NCBI RefSeq assembly: GCF_001704415.2
Contig: NC_030831.1
Span: 46,918,134-46,982,133 of the forward strand
From: Capra hircus
Taxonomy: Eukaryota > Chordata > Mammalia > Artiodactyla > Bovidae
DNA: 64,000 bases
Direction of reading: 5' to 3'
Part shown: piece by piece, positions 55,484 to 64,000 of the stretch
How positions within the stretch are numbered: position 1 is the first letter of the stretch
How the letters are laid out: each line of letters starts with the position of its first letter
Notes under the pieces: model-generated
What the model was told of the DNA's origin: nothing
Database searches by the model: none
Seen by the model: the letters and a program-made list of their open reading frames with translations, nothing else
Made by a program: the position numbers and the translations under genes

Positions 55484-57019
55484 GTAAGAGATCCAGAGAG
55501 TACATTCTGAATGCATTTTCAGGAGCCACTGTGCAGGTGCGGATATCATATTGATCGCTTCAGGCAAAGTCTCCTTGTTTGGTTCCAGCCCTGGAAGGTT
55601 AAGCTGAAGGCTTTCCTGGACCAAATTCTCAATCCTTGCTACTTGGATTGTGAAAGAGTTTGCCTGAACCGAAGGAACATAGGTCAGGGCTACCACTGAC
55701 TCTTTAAAATGGACATTCTGAGCCAAATATTTACGGTGTTTAAACAGGGCTTTGGCAGAGAACCATAAAATACTAAAGTCTCCCAGACTCAAGAATATTC
55801 CAGAAATAATATGTTTGGATTTTAACAGTGTTAAATTTAAACTTTTTTTGAGTTACCAGGAAAATCTTTAATATTGTGCAGTAAATATGAAGCTAAATAA
55901 TCTCTAATTGAAACTATAATCTACTCAGAGAGTCTGTTATTCAAACTGTATCCCAGAGTGAAATAAGAACAATTCTAGAAGTAGAATTGGGAAATAAGAG
56001 ATGTTTCTCGAGATGACTAGAGAAACATAATTTCGACTTGGAGAGAATATTTTAAAAAATTATTATAATCCCTTTATAGTTCTCAAGAATATGTTCACAT
56101 TGTTTGTTTTGAGCTACAGGTGAGACAGCAGACAGATAAGGAAAGGCTGCTCTTGCCATTTGCAGAGGAGGCCAAGGTCAATCCACCCAATTTCAACAGC
56201 CAATTTGCAATGGAGCTTGAGCTAGCCACACCCTCCCCCTTCCCGTACCTCGTCCATTTCTGTTTCTCTGTTCAAAGATGCAATGCTTCTATTTGTGCAC
56301 GCTGATCATCTAGGCTCCCGAAGAAGTCGCTGGAGAGAGATAAGGACGTTCATGTGGAGTCTGTTATTTTAACTAAATAATTTCAACCCAACTTCGCCAC
56401 TTCTCAAATTCATGACTTTTCTGATGTGCTAAGGTGATCAGCATTTTACATTGTGAGGAGAAAGGTTTTTATACACAATGTTGAAGTTGAAATCAGAGAG
56501 CCATCATTTAGGCATGGAGAATCCTTCAGAGAGAGAATCTCCATTCCTTCACTTGTTTGAAACAGGGTTGATCATAATCTCTTTACTTATGTCCTGGGGG
56601 GCCTGTGAGAGCCAGCTGAGGAGGGTGGGTGAAAACTGGACAGCTTTGTGCATGGCTCTGGAAAGGGCTGTGCCTGCCAGGGCGGAGTGGAGAGCCTTCA
56701 TTCCCAGCAAATCCTAGGACTTCACTGGGAGGTGATGGTGCTGCCACTGTTTCCCTTGGGCGACCAGTCTTTGATAAACTCAAAATGGTTCAGAGAAGAA
56801 AAACAAAAAGCTGGCAAGCAATCACAAATAAAGAAGTTCAGAAGGGCTTTTCTGAAAGAATTACCTCTCATCATGAAAAAAGTGAACTTCCATCATGTCA
56901 AATGGCAAATACATACGTTTTTAAGCTTGAATTCCTTGACATCACAGATTGCAACCCTACAGCATACCTGGGAACTGTCCTACCCACCTGAACGTTGCTG
57001 GGTTTAAAAAACTTTTTAT
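55484..57019. other. Unassigned intron sequence after exon w12
   Basis: Searched for the next KATNAL2 exon (beginning with the last base of Trp, then E-L-D-C); not found. No repeat recognised. Confidence 0.5.
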
Positions 57020-57860
57020 GATCAGAAATTCTTGACAAACACTAAAGATGAGAGTACAAAGAACTCAGCATTTTCCAGTTTCAGTAACTAGCATCTGGCC
57101 CAATTGATTTTAATCTATTTCTACCTCCTCTCTTGTTTTGCTGCAATATCTTAAACTATATCCCAGATTCTCATGTTATTGCTCACATATGTATACTTCA
57201 GCATACATCTTAAAAACATAAGGACATTTTCTTACATTATCACAATGTCATTATCAACCCCAACAAAATTAACAATAATTGCTCAATATCATCTAATATC
57301 CAGTTTATATTCAGATTTCCCATACTATTCCAAAAATATCTTTGTACAGTTGGTTTACTGAACTGGTAACCAAACAAAATTTGCATTTTGTAATTGGCTG
57401 TTCTCTTAAGTATCTTTTAATCTAGAACAGACTCTTTCTTCCCCCACCCCTTGCTATTGACTTGATTACTAGAGAGATTGTCCTGCAGAGCCTAAACTTC
57501 CTGGATATGGCTCATTGTATCCCCATGGTACTGTTTAGCTAGTTCTCCTTGCCCTTAAAATTACTCTAGACTAAAGGTTAGATTGATTAGATTTGATTCA
57601 GGACCACTGGAATTCTGGGGTGAACATACTTCATAGGTGATGCTGAGTATATCACATATCATCGTATGCAGCCGTATATAATGCCCGGTCGTCCCACCTT
57701 TGGTTATACCAGGGTTGATCCGTGGGTTCAGGTGTGTCAGCCAGGGTCCTCCACTGTGTAGTTCCCATCAATGTTTGAAGCATCCATTGATATCTTTGCC
57801 TGAATCACTTATTTCACTAGAAGTGTGATTCTGTCATGCCTTCTGATTGACAGCTGGAAT
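57020..57860 (-). repeat. Old L1 3' UTR, antisense
   Basis: '…ttacattatcacaatgtcattatcaaccc…ctaatatccagtttatattcagatttcccatac…ttaatctagaacag…' is the antisense pattern of an old L1 3' region. Confidence 0.68.
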
Positions 57861-58059
57861 TATTCTCTGCGATAGAACTTTCCCCCATCCAAAGGGGTTA
57901 TTTGGTAACCATAAAATATAGTTCATCCTAAAAATGAGGAATTCTTTCTCTTTGATATTTAAAGTCCTGTGTTGTGCCCAGCAACCTCCAGGTAACTGAT
58001 GAGTCCTGTCTCCCTGTCTCTCTCTGATCTCATGCCTTGTTTGGTATAACATCATTTGG

Positions 58060-58945
58060 TTTTTTTTTTAAGTTTTATTGATATATAACTCACATACCAT
58101 ATACTTTACCCATTTAATGTGTACAACTCAATGGTTTTAGCTATATTTATATTTATATGGTTGTACAACCATCACCGCAATCAATTTTAGAACATTTTTC
58201 TTTACCCCAAAAGAAACCCTATACCCATTAGCAATCATCCCCATCTCCCACTCCCAGCACTAAGCAACCACCTAATCTATTTTCTGTTTCTATAGATTTG
58301 CCTACTTTTGTACCTATTAATATGAGTGGAATTATTATGGTAACTCTATGTTTAATTGGGCTTCCCAGGTAGCTCACCTGGTAAAGAATCCGCATGCAGT
58401 GAGAGAAACCTAGGTTCGAGCCCTGGGTTGAGAAGATCCTTTGGAGGAGGGCATGGCAACCCACTCCAGTATTCTTGCCTGGAGACTCCCATGAACAGAG
58501 GAGCCTGGTGGGCTACAGTCCATGGGGTTGCAAAGAGCCTGACACGACTGAGTGACTAAATACACACACATGTGTTTACTTGAGGAATGGCCAATCTGTT
58601 TTCAGAAGTGGCTGCACCATTTTACACTCCTACCAGCCATGCACCAAGCTTCCAGTTTCACCGCATCCTCATCAACACTTGTTATTTTTTGTCATTTTGG
58701 TTGTGGTCATCCTAGTGGATGAGAAGTGCTGTCTCCTCTTTGCTTTGCTTTTCCATGGTGACGGATGATATTTGTAGTGAGCATCTTTTCATGTGCTTAT
58801 TGGCCAATTGCATATCTTCTTTGGTGAGATGTATTTTCAAATCCTTTGTCCATTTTTATGTTATTGAGTTATAAGATTTGTTTTGTCGTGTATCAGATAT
58901 ATGATTTGTAGATATTTTCTCCATTATTTGGCCACTAGTCCGTCT
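58060..58945 (-). repeat. Old L1 3' region, antisense, split by a Bov-tA
   Basis: 'attgatatataactcacataccatatactttaccc…caccatttt…tacactcctaccag…' on both sides of the SINE at 58358-58562. Confidence 0.78.
58358..58562 (+). repeat. Bov-tA SINE
   Basis: GGGCTTCCCAGGTAGCTCAC to GACTGAGTGACTAAATACAC. Confidence 0.94.
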
Positions 58946-59074
58946 TCCCTCCCTCCTTCCATCTCTGAACTTTTTTGTTCCTCTCTATCTTTTCATGCCC
59001 TTGCTAAACTTGCCATGGCTATCCCATTTCCTAAGCCCCAAGTCTTTCAGCAGACACTGTGACCGGTTTTTTGG

Positions 59075-59590
59075 CAATAGTTCTGTCTAATAGAAGTACA
59101 GACTTAAAAAATGTCTGAAGTGAAGTGAAGTGAAGTCGCTCAGTCGTGTCTGACTCTTTGCGACCCCATAGACTGTAGCCTACCAGGCTCCTCTGTCCAT
59201 GGGATTTTCCAGGCAATAGAACTGGAGTAGATTGCCATTTCCTTCTCCAGCAGATGTTCCCGACCCGGGGATCGAACCTGGGTCTCCCACATTGTAGACA
59301 GACGCTTTACCGTCTGAGCCACCAGGGAAGCCATATTAAAAAATAGCAAAAGAAACAGATAAAATACAATTTTGTTAACATGTTTCATTTAACCCAGTAG
59401 ATCTAAAATATTGTTATTTCCATATATAATCAATATAAAATTATTGTGATATTTTACTTTTTTTTTCATACTAAATCTTTGAAATCCAGTGTATACTTTA
59501 CACTTATGGCCTGTTCCAGTTTGGACTAGCCACAGTTTAAGTGCCCAATAGCCACACGTGGCTGGTAGCTACTGTATCGGACAGTGCAAA
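59075..59590 (-). repeat. Mammalian DNA-transposon remnant, split by a Bov-tA
   Basis: Outer pieces 'ggcaatagttctgtctaatagaagtaca' and '…gactagccacagtttaagtgcccaatagccacacgtggctgg…' match a common MER-type DNA transposon. I cannot fix the family name or the strand with certainty. Confidence 0.6.
59119..59333 (-). repeat. Bov-tA SINE
   Basis: A (GTGAA)n run, then GTCGCTCAGTCGTGTCTGAC to GCCACCAGGGAAGCC. Confidence 0.95.
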
Positions 59591-60224
59591 TCCAAGGGTA
59601 ATTTGTCAGTCCCATACCTCTGTGGCAGAGATTGATAACTGCCTTCCAGTATTTACTTCATCCTTCTAATGTAATAATAGAAGCCCAGTTTCTGAATTCT
59701 GTTTCTTAGTCTTCCCTGCTGTTAGGTGTGGCAAAGCCAAGTTTCTTTGTCATTTTCACAAGAGGACCCAGGCTCAATTTTAATATTCTGCTACAGACTT
59801 GGAATCAACCATTGATTCACAGAGCCCTGGTTCCCTTCATTGAAAAGTACTGTTTAAATATCATAGTCCCACAGTTACGGGTGTTCCTTGCTACTGGATT
59901 ATCATTGATTCGTGGCCTTTCAATTGAGTAGAGCTAGGAAATAACATACCTAGTGTCAAAAAGGGGCAAATGATGAGTTTGTGCTGGTATTTCCCATTCA
60001 AATTTAAGATTACCAGGTTTTTAGTTTAATTGATTTTATATTTGTGTCTTTTCTTTGTGAAAATTTTAGTTCTTAACAACGGTATAATTACTATTCACTT
60101 TATCCTAAGATGTAGATATATTTTATATTTGTGTCTATAACAGCATTTCCAGTAATATTACCAGTACTATCATAAGAGTAGTATTTTTATAAAGAAAATG
60201 GTATGGACCTGACATAACTAAGAT

Positions 60225-60450
60225 GAAGAGCTAATCTGAGATTTCTCATCTTCAGCGCCCCTGACATTTGGGGCCAGATAACCCTGCTGTGGGGCCTCCT
60301 GTGCACTTTGCCACGCAGAGCAGTATCCTTGGTCTCTCCTACCAGATCCTAGTAGCGTCACCCCTAGTTGTGACAACCAGAATATGTCCACAGACTTTGT
60401 CAGGTGCTCCCTCGGGAGCAAAATCATCTCTAGTTGAGACTCACTGGATT
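60225..60450 (-). repeat. MER5A-like hAT remnant
   Basis: Antisense counterpart of 20441-20612: '…cctgacatttggggccagataaccctgctgtgg…gtagcgtcacccctagttgtgacaacc…'. Confidence 0.85.
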
Positions 60451-60559
60451 AATGGGAGGAATGACAGACATTAATTGTTACATCCTCCGCAAAGAAACTC
60501 TCGAGTTTTTTTTTTTTTTAAGAAAACTGTAAAATAACTGAACTTGATTTACTTACACG

Positions 60560-61235
60560 AAAGGTGGCATATTATAGAAACTGTCCTGTATTTTTAGTTT
60601 TTCCATAACAAAATGTTGGCGATCCTTCTAAATAAGTACAGAAAGTTCTCCCTCCCATTGTAGCTGCCTGTGTTCCATCTAGTTCATATGATAATTTATC
60701 CCGTTCACCTGCTGATGGGCACTTGGCCATTCCTGCTCTTTGCTATTATAAACAACGTTGCAGTGAGGAATGGTGCGCACATACATCCCTTGGTGTGTTT
60801 TTCAGTGTATCTTTGGGGAAAGTTCCTGGAAGCTTGCTGGGTCAGAGGGTTAATGTGCATGAAATTGTAGTCGAGATTGCCAAACTTCCCTCCATAGCGG
60901 TTGTGGATTTTGTATTCCCACCAGTGTCCTGCTTTCATTACTTAACATTATAGTAAGAACATTTCCAATGTCATTAAATAATCCTTGGAAATTGGATTTT
61001 GTAATGACTGCCCAAAATTCCCACATGCGAACATACTATAATTTAGTTAATCATTCCTTTCCTGTTGAACGTAAATGATGCTCCCAACTTTCTCTATTAT
61101 AAATAACACTGAAACGAACTTCCTTGAATAAAAATCTTTGGCCAAAATCTAGTTATTTCTTGAGGAGAGATTTCTTGAAGTAGGATTGCTGTATCAAAGG
61201 GTATTGGTTTTTAAAAAGTCCTTTGTTACATATTG
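60560..61235 (-). repeat. Old L1 ORF2/3' region, antisense
   Basis: '…gatgggcacttggccattcctgctctttgctattataaac…' and '…aaacttccctccatagcggttgtggattttgtattcccacc…' are the antisense of L1 late ORF2. A second, shifted piece follows from about 61000. Confidence 0.75.
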
Positions 61236-61269
61236 CCCAAGTTCTTAAATTAGGAAATAGGATTTTTAT

Positions 61270-62262
61270 CAGAACACCTTACCTGTCTCCTGAGAAACCT
61301 GTGTGTGGGTCAAGAGACAACAGTTAGAACAGGATATGGAACAGCAAACTGGTTCAAAATTGGGATATACAGTCAAGGCTGTATATCATCACCCTGCTTA
61401 TTTAACTTATATGCAGAGTACATCATGTGACATTCTGGGCTGAATGAAGCACAAAATAGAATCAAGATTGCTGGGAGAAATATCAATAACTTCATATATG
61501 CAGATGATACCACTCTAATGGCAGAAAGTGAAGAGGAACTAAACAGACTCTTGATGAAGGTGAAAGAGAAGAGTGAAGAAGCTGGCTTGAAACTCAACAT
61601 TTGAAAAACTAAAATCATGGCATCCGGTCCCATCACTTCATGGAAAATAAATGGGGAAAAAGTGGAAACAGTGACAGATTTTCTTTTCTTGGGCTCCAAA
61701 ATCACTGTGGATGGTGACTGTCACCATGAAATTAAAAGACGCTTGCTCCTTAGAAGGAAAGCTATGACAAAGCTAGACAGTGTATTAAAAAGCAGAGACA
61801 TCACTTTGCCAACAAAGGTCCACCTAGTCAAAGTTATGTTTTTTCCAGTAGTCACATATGAATGTGAGAATTGGACGATAAAGATGGCTGAGCCAAAGAA
61901 TTGATGCTTTCAAACTGTGGTGTTTAAGAAGACTCTTGAGAGTCCCTTGGACTATAAGGAAATCAAACCAGTCAATCCTAAAGGAATTCAACCCTGAATA
62001 CTCATTGGAAGGACTGATGCTGAAGCTGAAGTTCCAATACTTTGGCACCTGATGCAAAGAGCTGACTCAGTGGAAAAGACCCTGAAAAGCTCGGAAAGAT
62101 TGAAGGCAAAAGGAGAAGGGGGCAGCAGAGGGCGAAATGGTTAGATAGCATTACCGACTTAAGGATATAAATCTGAGCAAACTCCAGGAACAGTGAAGAA
62201 CAGGGAAGCCTGGCGTGCTGCAGTCCACTGGATTGCTAAGAGTTACATGACTTAGCGAATGA
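61270..62262 (+). repeat. BovB (RTE), RT end and 3' part
   Basis: Contains an RT catalytic box that still reads YADD (61497-61508), then TTLMAESEEELNRLLMKVKE, a stop, and in another frame ASGPITSWKINGEKVETVTD to ENWTIKMAEPKN (61617-61904). Ends 'gcgaatgaacaacagc'. Inactive through stops and truncation. Confidence 0.94.
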
Positions 62263-62291
62263 ACAACAGCAAAAATTTTTATCAAAAATAT

Positions 62292-62572
62292 TGCTGTTAC
62301 TGCTGCTAAGTCACTTTAGTCGTGTCCGACTCTGTGCAACCCCATAGACGGCAGCCCACCAGGCTCCGCCATCCCTGGGATTCTCCAAGCAAGAATACTG
62401 GAGTGGGTTGCCATTTCCTTCTCCAATGCATGAAAGTGAAAAATGAAAGTGAAGTCTCTCAGTCATGTCCGACTCTTAGCAACCCCATGGACTGCAGCCT
62501 ACCAGGCTCCTCGGTCCATGGGATTTTCCAGGCAAGAGTACTGGAGTGGGGTGCCATTGCCTTCTCCGAAAG
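62292..62572 (-). repeat. BOV-A2 SINE
   Basis: Dimeric unit from (GCT)-like start to GCCATTGCCTTCTCC. Short flanking repeats containing AATATTG are a probable target-site duplication. Confidence 0.93.
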
Positions 62573-64000
62573 AATATTGGGACATACCTTTATTTTGGCT
62601 TTAGATGAGGGAATAAACTTCTCTGATAAAAGCAGTCTGCCCTTGAAGTAACTAAATCACACCAAAGTATGTAAAAACCCAGTCGTAAAATCCCCAAAGA
62701 AGTCCTTTCTGGTTGGTTAGTGGTGTTTCTTATCCACAACATCTTCCGGAGCGCTAGGCTATCGTCTACTGCTTGTTAACTTATCACTTTCCTTAGACAA
62801 ATCCGTTCTGTCTCCAAGGGCCATCCATCATTTTCTCCCTCTCACAGTGAGACGGCGTGCAGCATCTTTGTTTATTCAGTGCTTCTCCTCCAAGGAGCCC
62901 CTTCCTTGATCTGTAGCATCACAGAGATGACAAGAAAGAAGCAAGAAATAACAGTTCATCTGTGTTATTTGATGGGTAAATTAGCAATGAGAGGAATAAC
63001 AAATGTTGCACCTTTAATATTTCCACTTAAAGCAATAGCTATGGAAGAAGTGTTTAACAAACACGATTAGGGCTAATCTGACCCGCCTCGACTATTGAGT
63101 ATTCAAAAACTCAGCTCTGGGAGCCCAGAGGAAAACAAAATACTGAACAGGGCTATTAAAGTAAATGCCATCTTTAGATGTCTATTTAACTTGATGGTAG
63201 TTGGTACAAAGAAGGTACAAAAATTGTTTGTGTGAAGCATGTTGAAACTCATCTTTTCTTTGTTAAACCGTAGTGAACTTTTTGGCCAACCCAGTATTTG
63301 CAAAAGGGCTAGACATTTCACTATCCCTCTTAAAAATCATCCACATGATATGACCAAACTCTAGATTTTATAAAACGTAGAAGAAAGCATAAGATCTGAA
63401 AGGTTTGGAAGGGGTTTATATACTGGGAATGTGCAAAAATGTACCAGTGTAAACTAACTTCTTCACATGTGGGCTCTCTCCTGTCTGGCGTGAGATCTCT
63501 ACAGAAGTGTATACATGTGATCCAAGAGGGCAGCAGACATAACCCTGGGCTTTTCCACAATAACTCCATGCATCTGCTGGGCTCCAGGGAGAAACTGTGC
63601 TCTCTGAGGTCCTACCTTTCAGCCTCATGTCTTGACTGTCATCACCCTCTAGACCAACATTTCTCCAAGAATGGTTTCCCACAGGGTCAGATCCCCCAAA
63701 ATGAGATTTCATGGGATCTAATTTAACTCAGAGACACTGAGTTAAACATAGTTCAACTGATTTCCCCGTGACAGGACTTTTAAGTGCCTTCAAGATGCTC
63801 TTGTGTGTTCTGACTCTCTAAGAAAAGCTACGAGAAGTGCATTCCATATTTATTTGATCCCAGAATCCTTTACCTTAAAGAGCATCTCATAAGATCAATG
63901 TTCTATTTGAAAACTTTTTGCAAATAGTGGTTTGCATTAACTCATTCTGATCCGATAATTGCATCTTTCATTGCGATGGCATTCAATCCTACTTGTAAGC
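62573..64000. other. Unassigned intron sequence
   Basis: Holds one mariner-like end (63275-63294) and otherwise nothing recognised. No KATNAL2 exon seen up to the window end. Confidence 0.5.
63275..63294. repeat. Solitary mariner-like terminal repeat
   Basis: GAACTTTTTGGCCAACCCAG followed by TA matches the right end of the mariner at 11701-12964. No matching left terminus was found upstream, so only one end or a deleted derivative remains. Confidence 0.6.

Noticed and set aside
55484..64000. Search for the next KATNAL2 exon
   Set aside because: No sequence encoding the expected E-L-D-C start and arginine-finger region with splice sites was found.
1..64000. CRISPR array, phage, operon or other microbial system
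   Set aside because: The window is a mammalian intron/exon landscape. The repeats are dispersed SINEs and LINEs, not regularly spaced arrays.

Overview
The window is mammalian nuclear DNA from a ruminant, most likely cattle or a close relative. The evidence is the dense load of ruminant-restricted repeats (Bov-tA and BOV-A2 SINEs, BovB/RTE LINEs, CHR-type SINEs, young L1 3' ends) on top of older mammalian repeats (MIR, MER5A, old L1). There is no operon structure, and true coding sequence occurs only as short exons bounded by AG/GT splice sites.

One protein-coding gene is present: KATNAL2 (katanin p60 ATPase-containing subunit A-like 2), on the + strand. Twelve coding exons could be read and joined in frame: 19184-19254, 28150-28316, 29839-29878, 31898-32015, 33059-33157, 35306-35404, 35614-35691, 39043-39141, 42504-42567, 42764-42882, 52692-52783 and 55373-55483. 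Together they carry 1157 coding bases (385 codons plus 2 bases). They cover the LisH motif, a variable linker, the pre-AAA segment and the first half of the AAA ATPase core (Walker A, Walker B, sensor 1). The extreme N-terminus lies before 19184, apparently outside the window, and the C-terminal half of the AAA domain lies beyond 64000. Everything else is upstream sequence, intron or repeat.

The most interesting non-coding object is a retrocopy at 17760-18325. It begins almost exactly at the 5' end of an intronic H/ACA snoRNA (SNORA70), continues through the intron's 3' end and splice acceptor into the last coding part of RPL10, and ends in the RPL10 poly(A) tail, with 14-bp target-site duplications. 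It looks like a genomic fossil of a snoRNA-ended, polyadenylated RPL10 transcript.

Layout. 1-5.4 kb: CHR SINE, an antisense old L1 5' region, then unassigned sequence. 5.4-19 kb: SINEs, an inverted duplication at 9.35/10.2 kb, a tRNA-Asp pseudogene, a nearly full-length mariner, old L1, BovB, then the SNORA70/RPL10 retrocopy. 19-28 kb: first exon, then a repeat-rich intron with three BovB copies in opposed orientation. 28-43 kb: ten exons, with relatively few repeats between 31 and 37.5 kb. 43-49 kb: a compound nest (L1 with a 5' inversion, invaded by BovB and SINEs). 49-56 kb: intron and two AAA exons. 56-64 kb: intron with old L1, DNA transposon remnants, BovB and BOV-A2.

I found no microbial, viral, CRISPR or operon-type system. 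Repeat family names come from sequence recognition, not from a database search, and repeat edges are approximate unless a target-site duplication is given.
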